Positions 41,836-56,359 of a stretch of DNA of 64,000 nt are shown piece after piece. The notes below the pieces were generated by a model. It was not told the origin of the DNA. It saw only the letters and a program-made list of their open reading frames with translations, and ran no database searches. Position 1 is the first letter of the stretch. Each line of letters begins with the position of its first letter. This stretch comes from Sesamum alatum (lineage: Eukaryota > Streptophyta > Magnoliopsida > Lamiales > Pedaliaceae). The position numbers and the translations under genes were made by a program. The stretch spans positions 40,594,873-40,658,872 of the forward strand of contig JACGWO010000003.1 of assembly GCA_034509735.1 (NCBI GenBank), written 5' to 3'.

Positions 41836-42734
41836 TCTCTCGTGTTTTTTTTTTTTTCGGCCCGGGATACTAACTACAATAAACAAGTACTACACAAATT
41901 AATTATTGTATTACACCATCATTTTTGTAACCATTCGAATTTAACACCTGCATCGACTTTATGGTGACAAATAATGTGAATTTGACATTACTTGGACAAA
42001 GTAACGTCAAACAGATTTATTTTAAATCAAACGGTTTCAGGTGCACTTTCATTCCAAATAGAAGTGTTCTTTTTTCCTGCCCCATTTTGCAAGCAATCCT
42101 AAGCACATTTTGCAATGGTTATAAATTGATAAAAACCAGAGCTCCTGCAAACTGAACTGGCTTGATTACGCAGTTCAGTCAAGACAAAGACTTCACCTGC
42201 AACCATACGCGAACTAGTTTTTATCAAATTAAAAACACAAGAAATCGTATTTCTCTTTACAAATATCATAATTCGAGTAAAAATATCAAACAAGTAAAAA
42301 GCTATTTTATAAGTTTAGTTGGATTTTAGTCCTTGAGTATGGTAATCAAAGTAAACTTTATAATGAATGAACATCTACCATAAAAAATGGAAGTCCAAAC
42401 AAACAATTTTCGAGAGTTTTATGTATACAGATAGTTGTGTTAAATGTGCAAAGAATGTCATATATCACTCCAGTCAGTGTTCATTCGGAAAACCAAAGAT
42501 GTTAGTCATTTACATCTCATGGAGAGTTAGTCTAGTCCGGTGCATGAATCTTGTTAGACTGGGAAACCAGTGGGACTGACCTTGAGAAAAACTCATTTCA
42601 CAATAGGCTTACCAGACACATATCGAGAAAGTGAGTTCTTGTGAAAAATTTTATGATGAAATCACCCAGTCGTCCCTTGCGACATTCTTGATATGCAGTA
42701 AGTATTAACTGGAAGCCGCTTCCAGCTAGGCTGC
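41836..42734. other. Intergenic and golgin 3' flank
   Basis: No supported open reading frame. The right part probably holds the 3' untranslated region of the golgin gene. Poly(A) signal not assigned. Confidence 0.4.
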
Positions 42735-45700
42735 TCAAGGTAACGTTTTGTTCAATAATCCCATAGACGCTGCAACTTCTCTGGATGTGTAATTATCAGC
42801 TTGCTCCTGCGCATTGTACAGAACACAGGCTTAGTGAAATGTGACAAATTAAACTAAAGTAGGAGTATTAAGATAACTGTAAATGTAACACTTCAAATCC
42901 ATAAAGTCATAATGCTGTGTGGGCATATCCACATGTATGCTGCAATATCGGTGGAAAAGATAGTGCTACTAGGTTGGTGAATATATGGGCCATAATAAAG
43001 AGAAGCTGCTAATGAAATAATTGCCTTAGTAGAAGTGGCAGAGAAGCTGCAGTGGAACTTCAAAACTCTATGCAAATAAGGTTTAAGGTTTATAAAAATA
43101 GACAGTGAAAAGGACATGGGATGAAGCCTCACGAAACAATTTGATTTGTATTCCATGATCCTATTTCGTTAAATTTCCTCAGATGTTTCTTGAGATCACG
43201 ATATTTCCAACATCAGACTACACAAGTTATAGCATATTCCACAAACTCGTTATCTAGTACGATTTCTACCATCATGCTTTCTTCCTGTTTAATGACAAAT
43301 TGATTAAATAAGCAACAGGGTATCCATACCTGAAGGCGATGCAAGAGGTACATCAAGAAGAAATGCACAAATACCTGTCAACATTAGCAGAGAGTATTAT
43401 TTAACAAGCAACATAGCTTCTCTGAACTATGTAATATGAACTTTGCAAGTCTTGAGTATATGTGTGAGTTGGAAAATTCCAATTTTGATGCCTCATAACA
43501 ATGTTTAGCTAAACAGGTAAACTCAGTCTCTTAATAGAAGATGGTTTCACAGCTCAAGGTCCATTTCATTCTCTTGAGGTAGCACAGCATCAACCTAGCT
43601 GGTCTTTTAAACTGTTTTCCAGGCAGAAACTCAGGCACACAATTTAGCTAAAACTGGCAGGTAGATGAATTATTTTTTACTTTCTTTCATTTTCACCAAT
43701 ACTTCGGTCTCACTTTTCTTGCATCGGGGAATCCACATTGTATCCCCAGGATTACCATTGTGGTTTTATCTCATGTTATATGACAACGAAAAGGACAAAT
43801 GCAAAGCATGCCAACTAGTGTAAAGGTAGACAACAATATCAAATGAATCAGATGCCAACTTATTGATTAGATGTTCTAACCAGATAGCAAAGCAGGCTAA
43901 TTCGGGCAGTAGGATACCGCCACAAGAATCTTGTGGCCCTGACTGCTCCAGTATCTAAAAGCTTTGCTGCCTTCTGTAACTGCAATTTTCCAGTAAATTG
44001 AGAGTGGCAAAACATAATCGCAATAGACAATGAATGAATAGTGGGGAACAAGGCATATAAAGCATACCTGTAAGCTTGCCCCAGCCATGTGGCGATGATG
44101 CAATGGGAGAGGCCTGAAAGTTAGAATGAGATTCAAGAATTTAGAGAAATTGAGATAAAAAGGAATTAAAATGTGGTTTCTAAATATAAAATTACAAGAT
44201 ATCTTCTCAAGTCTCTCCTAATAAGGTCCATTGGCAGGAATTTAGTGGAGGATTATAGTGTATCCATAACATAACTTTACAAGCTTCAAGGCATCTTCAA
44301 GATGCAAATCGGGGTCAGAGATGTAATTTGCTCCCACATTTCATCAAGATTTTATCACCCAGATTTGAGAATATCTATACACATTTTCTACTTTGTAATT
44401 AATTCTATTGAGATGAAATGAAAAAGAAATAGATCAATGTTTGACTGAAGTTCATAAGCTTCAGTTAAACAAACAATATCTTTAGGAAGGAGATACAATG
44501 CAAAAGCTTTTAAAGATGAGAGAGGCCCATTACAGTAGTGAAGTGACTCCTTACTCAGATATTTAAAAGGAATATGTTCTCTCTGTTACTTCATAAAGCA
44601 ACTACATGAGAACTGATTACATGCTCTGGTAAAACATTGAAATATCTCATGCAGAACACATAAACAGGTAAACTTTACACATGATCTTGGTAAGAATAAA
44701 TTCTTCATGCAACACATGTTTGCAGAAAAGGAGACCTAAGTACAGCTTAGAAGCCATAAGACATTATAAACGATGGCAGTTGCTTTTAAACAAAAAAGGA
44801 AGGCTAAACATATACATGCCTGGGAAACTCTATTCAAAGTCTCACTTAAAGGATAGACTATTCATTTGAGTGACAAATCAAAATCAAAAGGTATAACGCA
44901 ACAAATTGATCTTAAGAGACTTTTAAGAAATGTTGAGTCCACTGGGGGAAAAGCAAATAAAACAGCGAAAAAAATCCAAGTTATAGCGTATGATCACCAA
45001 CAGCAACATTTTAAAATATTTTAGGCTGTATATAACTAGACGAGGCAAACATACTCGAGAGCTTTCATGTCAGTGTCCTCTTCCCAAGAGGATGATGCTC
45101 GACGAGAAGCTCTATTCCTTTCAGCTTCTAACTGTTTTAAAAGATAATTTGATAAAAGTGAGACTAGGTAAAAGCAAAAGAGAGTAAATGGTGCGCAAGA
45201 ATGACAAAATATGCAACATAAGTTCAGACCTGTGCTTCTTGAAGCCGCTTTACTTCCTTTTCCAACTGAAACTCAGCTGCAGCCTTCTCACTGGCCATAG
45301 TTTCCAGTTGTGTTTGCTTGTAATACTGGAGAACAATTGCAATAGTTGGGCATTTAAACAAGTTATGGTGGTGCAGAGCAAGTGACAAGAGCGTGAAATG
45401 ACTTACCAATAAATCAGTTAGCTCGCGATAGCGTTTCTCCAGCTCCATATGTTCCTGCTCAAAGACATATACGGACTCACTCTTAAATAACTGAGAGACC
45501 TGTTCAATATATGGGAGTATATGGACGAACTATATGGCCTAAAATTATGGATAACAGATTAATAATTGGACAGTAGAAACAACTTTGAAAGGTAAAACCC
45601 TTGTACTTTTCTGTCACCACAATCTTATGACAATAGAACGCAGAAACATTTCTGTCTGATAACTCGGCAGGTGATGAATCACGAACAATACAAGATCATT

Positions 45701-48700
45701 TGTGGAATTCTAATTCCTTCAATCACATGACTTTTAAGTTCAAGGTAATTTTAGGCTTAGCAATCGTTAATATTAAATATAGAGGCACAGGCTTGATTAT
45801 CAATACCATGGCATACTATTAGACCTGAAACCTCTCCACGCTGATATGATTTAAAATCATCAATTATCAGCATGCACTCAAGTGCATTACATAACTTTCA
45901 CAGAACTATGCTACGATCATGGGATCAACATGATGAGTAGGAAATAAATATGAACCAGGAATGTACAAGACAAAGTCTATAAACAGCTCAAATGAACAAC
46001 ATCATAAGACAAGTAGATAAAACTCAAAAGACTAGCAGTCACTAGGTTTTCATAAAGGGAAAAGTGCATTTGTATTGTATTATATGGCTGGTTCTCAGCT
46101 GCAGAGATGTTCTCGTTTAGGTAGTTTCTCTTTCACACATAACATTTAACACTAAGTACTTAACAGTAATGCCGTAATCACTATTACTAAGCAAAAGGAA
46201 GATGTGTTAACCCTTTAAAAAAATCATTACATGTTACCAGGTCTACTAAATTTGATCAAAAGTCTAAAACATGTAAACAAGTTTATTCCAGAAGAATCCA
46301 GATCTGCTGAGAGAAAGAAAGGGTTACCTGGCGTGAATAATGCTCAGCATCCCTCTTCATGGCAGCCATTTCAACTCTCATCTTTTGAACTTCAGCCTGC
46401 AAGATACATTGAAAAACAGACCTTGAGAAATTAGTACGGATTTCTGCAGGGAGATACCAACTTAACCTAGTTGTATATTATCAGACATGTCCTATAAGCA
46501 AGAACACGCAACTTGCCTCCATTGAAGAAAGTTTGCTCTCGGCTTCTCTCTGGCCGAAACGTGCACGCTCGACTTCCTCTTGCCATGCCTGCACCTTCAT
46601 GTTCAGAACATAAAATCAATCACAAGCTACGGGAGATATCATGTTTGCAGATGGAAGAACTAACTCATATCAGGTTTCCAGTTTGTTTGAATGTTAAGGC
46701 ATTCGGCACCAACAGCCCCCCCACCCCACCCCCACCCAAGCAACCCCAACTATCCATAAATTTTAGAAAGAAGACAAGAGAAATTGCCATCCAACTAAAT
46801 GCTACTAAAGAAGACATCTATTACTAACTTCTGATATGCTAGAACTAGGAAGATGGCTGGATAAATCTGGGAACAAAATGCTTCAAGAAAAAGTAGAGAC
46901 CACAGCATATCCAGTAGTTCAGGTCTTAAGATGACTTCTTACAGAGATGCTCCTCGCGTTATTTCAAATTGACTTTTCCAACCACATTCCAGAAAAACTA
47001 TCCGATAGCTCCCCAAAGGAAATGTCAATGTACACTTACCATGAATATACATCATTGTACAGTCAGTATGTCTAAGATATAACTCAAACCATCAGCAAGT
47101 GATGAAATCTACAAACCAACTGAAACCCATTATCCCAATGGTTTAATTAATCAAGTAGTTCGCGCAAAGGGAGAACTGAATAATGTAGGATCTGTCTCAC
47201 TACTCAGAAGAATAAACAATTGACCTACTAGACACTACTCAATCTTCAAGCCCCCAATAGAAGTGCTAAATATCAGTAGAAGAATAAAAAAAGATAAAAA
47301 GTAAATGGAGGAAAGTGAGGACTGAGACCAGGGCCATATAATTTTGAGACTTGGGTCCTTATCCTTCACTATGGCGACTCAATTATATGAAGTGGGTCAG
47401 TCACTTATGAACTAAAGAAAATGATCACATAAATCTTAAAAAATGCTTATTTGGACTATTCAGCATAGGTCCTCTTCCGTCCACTCTAGTCTGTCAAATT
47501 CATGTTTACATATTATTATCAGAGAGGCTCATCCTTTATCATTAGCTTATACGATCTTAGGTTGTCTTTCTCCTTCCATTTACCACTGATACCATAAGTT
47601 TTCCTAGAAACTGCATCTAACAGCCTCCAAAGTAGAAGTCTAACAATCTGATATAAGATGTCCCTCCAATTTTTCACTGATAGGTGCTACTTTAACTGAC
47701 TCAAAGGTAAGACTGATTTCTACTTTATCCTTTCTCTTTTTACAACATATATGTTCTAATATTGTGACCTCAGCGATATTCAAGCCATATAGATATTGTT
47801 TCTAAGTAACTATTTGTGACATAGAAGATCCAAGACAATTTTATTTTAGAGATTATCTGGAATCCACACTCCTTCACTTTCCTGAACCAGCTAAATACTT
47901 TGAATAACATCTCTGATCCTATTCTATAAATCGAAACTGATAAATAAGGGTCAATCAATTTTGGTTATGGGTATCTTCCAATCTCCAATATAAAATTCCC
48001 TCTGGCGTCTTTCTTTGCCACACCCTCTGATTTCTAACTTAAAAACAATTCCCTTTCTGGTTTCATCCAACTAAGATTTATCAACAAGGAAAAGCATACA
48101 CCATTTGGCATACAGATAATCTTAAAGAAGAAAGAATAGCAATCAAATTATCATGACGTGGGACTACAATAAGATGAGTTCTGTTCTTATATATATATAT
48201 ATATATGTATAATTGAGATCTCTATCATTAGTACGAAATGCAACCAATACATATTTATTAAAATATGATAGCGATATTTTTCCTTTCTGAACCTGAATTG
48301 CTTGATTTGCATCTTCAGGGGACTTCTTTTGTCCACGGCGAATACGGGCTTCCATATCTTGCAGTTCTTGATTGAGGGACGAACATTCAGCCTAGCACAT
48401 GTGTTAGGGATTAGATGAAGTTTTATTTGTGCATTTGATTCAATTTCTCCATTTTGAAGAGGGGTCAGAATGAGGCTGGGGACAAGGAGATAAATAACAT
48501 AAAGATAAGAAAGGAATGTCATTACCTCAAGAAGTGCTACCTTCTGCTCAAGTTCTGCTGCCTTTGAAGCCCTATCATCTGCAGTTCTCTGATGGAATAA
48601 TCAATGATTGTACATGTGAACATTGAGGTATAGAAAAAAGAATATCAATTATGAGGAAGATTACCAATAAATAATCTTCCTTGAATTCAAAAGATTAGTT

Positions 48701-51700
48701 CAATCCTTGTGCAATAGAGAGGCAAAGCAATACACTTAGGATACCACAAAGCAAAATAATGAGAAAAGTCAAGGTTATGTTTAGTGGCAACTTCAGAAAC
48801 CAGTGCAAGTGTCTTTAGAATAGTTTCCGGTAACAAGGTTCTATTTAACCACAAAATTTCACTTCAACTCAAACTTTATCAGTTAATGGATTTCCATCTG
48901 CACCAATTATGCCAAAATTCTTCCTTTCAACTGTCAGCGATGAAATCAATTTCCAATGACACACATATTGCTAGGATGCCCAAGACTTTTTCTTTCAATT
49001 CCCCGGGATGAACTCAATTTTTAATGATGAATCAAGAAACATGATGCCAGGATGCATCAAGTATTGCCAGAAAGAGAATGCAGAATGGAAACCTCTTTCA
49101 GGAACAGAAAGTTACCTCCCAAGAAGATTTCCTTGACGAGCAAAGAAAACTTTTCCAAGAAAAATAGACCACTCGACTAAAGCATGATCAAGAAGGTGAA
49201 AACTATATTATGATTACAGGGCTATTAAATTTAACAGAAATTGTAAATGAGTAGATGATATCACAAGGCCACTGCTGCCAGTATTTACAAAAAAATGTTT
49301 TGACAAGAGCCAATGTGTCTTATACAGCCTATTTGCCAGCACAGCTTGAATGCTTGGACACCATTGTATATCAGCTATAGTTAAATTAGTGTGGTCTATA
49401 GACTTTGCATATAGATGGAACTTGAACCCCAAGAGCAGAGAAATAATCTTACTGGGTACTAATCATATCAATATGTAAAATGATTTACAAAGACAACAAA
49501 AAGGAAGAGACAAGGTAAGTCTTTACAGATAACGTCTAAGAAAAAACTTGTCATGCTCCCTTGCATTACCTGAATTCTGGCTAATGCTGTGGATGCCTCA
49601 ATAGCTCTCTGTTCCAATTCTACTTCCCTTTCCCTTGCTGCCTGTTAGATTAAGAAGTTCATTATACTGCATGACAGCAAGCTTCAACAGCAAAATTCAC
49701 ATATCCTTCAGAAACAACAAAATACCATCTACATGCACGAAGACGGACAGAACATACAGAACTCAGGAGAAAGAGAGAGAGGGAAGAGATGATAACTAGA
49801 GACAAACCAGCTTTGTAGCATTATGTGCAGAGCGCTCTTCCTCAGCTCTTCGCTCAGCAGCAGCCAGTTCCTCCCTTAGGGCCTGGCATTAGATGACATC
49901 TATATTACAGCTTCACTACAACCATGTTCCTTACACTTTAGAAAAGAAAGTGAACTTACTTGCATCATCCTTGTTTCTGTTAGTTCTCTATTTCTCATTA
50001 TAGACTCCATATTTGCCTGATAAATTTATAAACAGGATAAGAAAGACAATAAAATGGTTGATGTGATAATTACTCATCAAACAAATAGGCAAAGAAGAAA
50101 GAGAGGTAAAAAAGAAATTGGCAATTTCCATGAACAAGATGAATTACACAATTCTGAGAGGATAATAGCATTCAGCTCTGTGCAGCGTACAACTATGCTC
50201 AAATGGCATCTTTTGATCACTCCCGCACCCCCCCCCCCCCCAAAAAAAAAAAAAAAAAAAAAAGTAAAGCTAAAGTCTGACTGTTTTTGTCGAAAAAGTG
50301 ATATACAATGAAAATAAGCATCTCTTATAGACAGTAAATGACCTGCAGCGATGCCAAATTCCCTTCAGACAAAGCAGCTTGCTTCTTCAGCGTATCAACA
50401 GAACTGACAAGTGCCTCAATTTCAGCATTCTTTGCTGATAATGCCTCTACCATACTTGCCTCCACTCTGCTCACCTCCCCTTTCGATGCAGATAAATCTT
50501 TCTGGAGCTGCTTTATGTGAGCCTCATATGATTTAGTTAATTCCCTCTGTCACAGAAGAGCGCAACCACATAGAACGTCATATTTTAAAGCGACCAGGAC
50601 TTAGATTGAACTTTTAGTCCATCTGAAATAGGAGCTTGTTATTCACCTCTGCGACGAGAAGCTCTTCCAACTGAGCATTCTCAGATTTGTACTCTTGCAG
50701 GCGTGTTGAAAGTCCCGCACAAACCTGAGCATGATAAACATTAAGCTATACAAACGTAAAGAAAAATGTCTGCACATTACATATGACAAAAGTTGTTCTT
50801 TTGCCTTCTAAAATGACACCAGAATCTGCTGACCAGGTTGCTTACCATAAGACATGATCTCAATTATGACTAATGCTAGGACAAATAGTTTAAAACATTG
50901 CAGCACCACAATCATGCACCGATGCTCAGTTAACAAATGGCATTAAGAGAACAAAGACTGGCCAACCTTCTTCAGTTCTTTGCCATACTACTGGCCAAGT
51001 TACTTAGTTAAAGAGTTTCCAAATGCAATTTGGATATATTTAATTTTAGCTTACGATATGAAAATGTTAGGTATAAGCCGGAAAAACTGTTTTCTTGTTT
51101 AATTTTATAAAGGTAAGAGTCAACATAATGCTCCTGTTCATGGTAGTACCCCTGTTTGGTCTATCAGTTCTTACTTCTTAGGTACTGTTAAAGGTGTATA
51201 CTTAGGAGGTCACTGTTTTAAGCATTAGGACAAACGCCTCGAGTGCTTCCTAAGCAATCAATTTTCCTAGGCAAAACAATACCTGGTCAACTGGTTGCTT
51301 GGATAAGATCAATAAATGAAATGTCGAACTTTGGTGTACATACAGAAAACGTTTCTTACAGTAAGCTGCTTTCTAATAAATATGGTAGGTATGATGTAGT
51401 ATTTGGTAATCTTTTGGGCTTCTCTTCACAGGCATCTATTGTGTCTCTTCTAATTTGTCATTCACACAGAGATCACCAATGGTTTTCCGCAAGACTTACA
51501 GGGAAAAATGATGCTGAGCAGCTCATGTTTCACCTACTTACATGCTCCAGTTAAGTAACTTATCATGACACCCTTCTCTCTTTGTCCTATATACATAGAG
51601 TTCGTGCAGCAGCAATCTCTATTGTATGAAAATCTCAGGCAGAAATAGTAAGAAATCAGGAACAACAGATGTGGCGTGGAGAGATAAAATCCTCTATCTC

Positions 51701-54700
51701 AGCTTTCTTGAACCACAATCTTTCTCCAGTTATCATTCAATTGTAGTGAATACAACGATCTACATTGCATAAGTTTCCTTGAAAATTCTGAGACTGCACG
51801 CTCACAGTGATTTGAATACAAGCAACAGTTACAAGTGGCGAACAATTAAATTCACAAAGTAAAAGAGTTCAGATGTCCTTTCATTGTGCAAGTCTTCAAG
51901 TAAGGTAGGCAACGCTTCATTTACAGAATGTATTTTTGCATGGAGAAGATTTGTGGCAACAGCTGTCACATTGAAGAATATGTGGATCATACCACTCTTG
52001 CATTCACTCAGACAATCAATCTCCCAACAAAGTGATTCAAAAGAAATAGATGGGTAATAGACCATAAATTGACCGTACCAATCCGCTTTGTTTATCCCTT
52101 GCTTTCCTTTTTCTATTAATTGCAGAATAAAAATCCTCTGTAGTAGAAAATAGGGAACATGCTTATTATTTCGAATTAATTAAGGCTTGTCTGGGGTTAA
52201 GTAGCCCTCTTACTATTTCCATTTGTGTATATACTCCATCTCAACTCGAGGACTTGAACTATTGAACTCCATTCACTTAAAAGCATCAACAAGTAACTCG
52301 AGATGACTTTGTATTTGGTCGGAAAATGAAAACAAGCACATCCTGATAGCAATTCATTGCAGTCATGGAAAGGATAATAGTTCTTACCCGGGCTAGTCGA
52401 GCTTCTTTTGACTGCCCTGTCGAAATTGCACTTTTAAGTAATCCTTGAGCCTGTTGAACTAAAAATATTTAGTTTATGCAAAAGCACTCATCATTAAAGA
52501 TTATAAATTAAGAAACAGAACTAAAAATTTTCACAATTATACATATATTACCTCATCTAGTTGCTCCTGTACTTTTACCGCAGAAGGAACAGTTCTTTGT
52601 TCTTTATGCTGCTTATTCTGGATACCAGGTTCAATTGCTAATTCCACATCCTTTGAGTGGGAATCAGCTTTGGGTGCCGCATCTTCATGTGGAGTTTGAG
52701 ATTCTGGAAGTTCAGCACTTTTCAAAGGACCTGCATCTTCTGACATCATATTCTGATTGGAGTTAGCTGGGGAGTTGCCATTCACAACGTCAACATCTTT
52801 GGCAGAAGTTGATGGATTATCAACTGGGGTATCTGCAAGTTCTGCCACCCTGAGATCACCATTTAAGTTTGAAGCCATAGCTTCTACATTAGAAGTTTCT
52901 ACATCCGGATGATCACCAACTGGCTTGGCCTCATCATTAGATATTGTTCCAGATAAAGAAGTCTCTGTTGTGGAACCATCTCTATCAGCCTTGTGTTTCT
53001 CATCACTGTCGATTTTGCCACTAGTACCTGGATTATTTTCACTACTTTCAATCGGAGATATGGGTACATTCCCATCAGGTTCTGCTTGTGATTGTGATGT
53101 TTCAGTGATAGTTTGCTCTCTTTCCTCTACGGGGGTTGGAACTTCATCTGGTAGGAGTTTCTTCTGGAGCGATAAGAAACTTCCGTATTATAATCATATA
53201 ACAACCTTAGATTCTAAATGTGATTACATAGATCTAGGTACCAACAAAGAACTAAGGAAACAAATACGTACCTTTGATTTCGGTCTAGTCTTCTTTGCAC
53301 GAGATCCTAGTCCATTAGAACCTTTACAATTTTAGAAGTACAAAAAGAGACATTTAGTTAAACAGGAGAAGCATTAGTTCCAACTCAATATTAAAATCCA
53401 CATTTAACAATCTGGGGTTGGCTACACAAGTTCATTTTCTGATGCTAGCCTTAGAAGGCTATTGTAGTGACACATAGACCCCCAGAGGCATTACCAGGCA
53501 AGCCTTTATGTAATTTGGGCCTTGTTATGGCTTAAGACTCAGAGAATCCTTTGAACAGAGGGACTCAATGCCAAGATGAGGAAAGGCAAAAATTTTAACA
53601 TTGCATTTCTATGATGGTAATGAAGCACCTAGGTGCCTCTCACCAGTTTTCTAGTCAAATTAATAAAATCCCATACAATAAGTCCTTGTTTTTTCTCCAG
53701 TGACTTTTAACCATATGATCTTGGACGAAACCAGAGTTAATGGGCCACTCCATTTGAACAGACTAAATCTGGTTTACTATCAGTTTTCAGATCTCTTCAG
53801 CCTGGGTTGGAGCAATTTAGCATCTTTGAAGGCTCATAAGCTTCCTATTCTTTGTCTCTACAAAGGTTTCAATGGTTAATGCTCCACCTTTTGGTAACTA
53901 TACTAAGTAAAAGGTGGACTAGTTTGCAATCTTCTCAAGTCTGAGTAGCCAATTCTCGGAATCTGTTCTTTGCTTTTGGACCACTCAGTGAAAATAGCTT
54001 TTATATCTGGCTTCTTTCGGAAGGAAATTTTTTTCTCAGAGGTCACAAAATTAACATATGTAAATGAGGTAACACATATGTTTTTCTCATTAGCTGATAA
54101 ATGTAATGCAGGTTGTTATGCCACCACCAATTTGACAGACATATGTATAATTCATCACGAATTTACGACAAAGTTACAAGTTCAGCAAATGGCTGGGGTT
54201 CCCGGTGCTGAGTGCCCTATATCTCAAAATCTATGTATATGAAAGCTTCTTAGAGCATAAGTTAAACCTATTTTATATGAGTTTAAACTTTAAAGGTTCT
54301 TATTCTAGAGACTAGGAGAATTGAAATTGTGCATCAAGTCTGAATTATCAATTTCTTTCAGACAAATAAGAACTAAGAATTCAATTTTCATGAGATATTT
54401 GTAATGTGAAGTCAACAAGAAGTTATTTCTAAGAAAAAAAACAGACTTGTTTATGCATTTTCCTTGTTGGCAAGGGACTTTTAAGACTTTTGTCTGGAAG
54501 TAAGAGATCCATTTCATAGTGGAATACAAGCAAAGTAAAAGATACCTCAAAGAAGGAAAAAGTGCAGCAGGCCAGGAGCCATGCATGGAGCATGGTAAGT
54601 CTGTTGGGAAAGGTGAAAATGAAAAGAGATTTCCTCATTGCAAGAAGCATTCATTCCATATTAGATATCTAAAGGAAGGAGACCGTGGAACAGCTCTCTT

Positions 54701-55878
54701 TATGTATTCAATGTTCCTCAACCTTAAAAGTTAGAAGTAGAGCCAAAGGTTAAGCAGTTATGGGCCAGCTAAGTGCTAAATGCCTCTATACCAGCAATCA
54801 TTATTAGATGGAGAGGTCCCTCGTCCTGGCAGCCTTGAACTCTTGGAGCATTATCAGAACAATAAACTAACAATTCCCCGAGTATTATAGCGGGTTAAGA
54901 TCAGGTCCAGCGTCCATTGACGAATCAGCCAAGGCCTTACCATGCATGGTATCGTTGTACACTAGAAAGTCCGCACTTTAAATAAGTGGAGAACTGACTA
55001 GTTTAAGCTTGTGAATTCAGCTTCATGGGTTCCCTGGTTGCTGCAATTTCGGGAGGGTCGTAATTTAAGTGAGGTCAATTAGCATTGACTGGTATATTGT
55101 ACAAAAATGCGTAAAAGTGCCTCTTGAGCATCTCTTTGTCAGAGGGGATGCTTAACATAGACTCGCTCAGTCCGTGGTCAGTTCCGAAAGACTAAGGTCT
55201 AAAAGAAGACAAAACATTGGAAACAGAAATTAATTGCTTAAGATGGCAATGACTCGTCGATTTCTAGATTCCAGATATTAAAAGTGTGCTTTAACCTGGT
55301 CGGCATTTTCAATTGATTAATTAGGATAGGAAGAGATAAAAGAGGAATCAAATTTCTCAGACATAATATACCTGGGGCGGGAACAGGCAGCTCATCTGAT
55401 TTCTCACCAACCACAAGCTTCGCCCTTCGATCCACTACCTCAAATAAATCTGGCAAAACACAAGCACAAATTACAAAAATATGCAAAAGTTTTCAACTCT
55501 CTTTCTTGCAGAACTAGTCTTTCCCCTTACTGTTTTCCTTGAAAGACTAAAAATTACAAATGAACACATTCTGTTCCCACACAGCACACGAACGCTTCAG
55601 ATTACAAAATTTTCTCCAAACATATTATCAATTCTCAGCATATCATTCGGCCAAGAACAGATGCGTAAAGTTCTAAACTAGGTAACAAAAACAAACCAAA
55701 CATTGGGGTTAAATTAGCTCCAATTGACGAGAAACGCACAATTCAGATCAGGCTGTGATCCCAGCAATGACGCAAATCATCAGTACATAAAATATCAAAC
55801 TTCAATTAAGATTCAGAAACACGACGCAGAAGGAGCTATAACAACCGTACCTTCAGCCGCTTTCAGCCACGAAGCCAT
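42735..55878 (-). CDS. GC1: Golgin-84 homologue (golgin candidate 1)
   Basis: Coiled-coil tether anchored in the Golgi membrane. Exons in transcript order: 55878-55851, 55449-55372, 53321-53272, 53163-52552, 52450-52388, 50724-50647, 50546-50343, 50016-49960, 49882-49808, 49641-49570, 48588-48526, 48391-48293, 46594-46517, 46396-46328, 45454-45407, 45325-45230, 45131-45055, 44113-44068, 43979-43881, 43374-43330, 42806-42735. All phases agree and the total is 2109 bases, 702 residues, close to the Arabidopsis protein. Order of parts: conserved N-terminus MASWLKAAEDLFEVVDRRAKLVV, an acidic disordered region in the 612-base exon, a long coiled coil (about 270-610), then a C-terminal membrane segment at about 658-675 (ISLLCYLVFVHFFLMYLL) with a short lumenal tail. 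The intron after 46517-46594 uses a GC donor. That exon could start six bases later (46588), which would drop two residues. Confidence 0.96.
46595..48292. other. Golgin intron 12 (1.7 kb)
   Basis: No transposon termini or RNA gene recognised. A TA microsatellite lies at 48187-48209. Confidence 0.4.
50228..50263. repeat. Homopolymer junction C14-A22
   Basis: A run of 14 C directly followed by 22 A in the golgin intron 50017-50342. Exact lengths are unlikely to be reliable. Confidence 0.85.
50725..52387. other. Golgin intron 5 (1.7 kb)
   Basis: No element or RNA gene recognised. Only accidental open frames, such as 51243-51554. Confidence 0.4.
53322..55371. other. Golgin intron 2 (2.0 kb)
   Basis: Large intron near the 5' end of the gene, where plant introns often carry enhancing activity. 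No element, RNA gene or conserved protein fragment recognised. Confidence 0.4.
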
Positions 55879-56149
55879 CGAATCAACTCAATTACTGCAA
55901 AAAAACGCCCTATACTCTTTGAATCATCAAATGGGGCAAATTCAAGATACAAGTATTTCAACTGAACTAATTTCTCAGTGAGATATCGGAGATCGATTAA
56001 ATATAGTGAAATAATTTCAAGGTAGATCGCTTCTGTCAGTTGTTTGTTACAGGGGCTGTGTGCATTTCAAGCAATGGGGCGTACTCCCGTTGCGATGTCG
56101 TATGGACAATCGGCGAATTAACGGTTAGAGCCATATGGGTTACTAGTCT

Positions 56150-56255
56150 TGGGCTGGTTACGTTGATGGGCCGAATTCAATGGGCTGGGCCCCTTTTGGT
56201 CTATGTCATTTTGTGGGCTTGGTTCGTCCAATTACAGCCGTAGAATACAAGCCCA
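56150..56255 (-). promoter_or_regulatory. Cluster of TGGGCY (site II) motifs upstream of the golgin gene
   Basis: Six TGGGCC/TGGGCT motifs in about 105 bases: 56150, 56167, 56181, 56186 and 56214 on the plus strand and 56250-56255 on the minus strand. They lie about 270-380 bases upstream of the golgin ATG. Site II elements are bound by TCP factors and occur in many plant housekeeping promoters. Core promoter and transcription start not identified. Confidence 0.6.
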
Positions 56256-56359
56256 TTAAGATAACTTTGAGCATATCAAGGATGACTGATGATCCCAAGT
56301 GACCACAAATTACTGGTGATTTGAACTCAAATCAATCGCATATAGATGAATTATATTTA

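Noticed and set aside
46513..46827. 104-codon plus-strand open frame
   Set aside because: Antisense to a golgin exon and to a low-complexity C-rich intron stretch.
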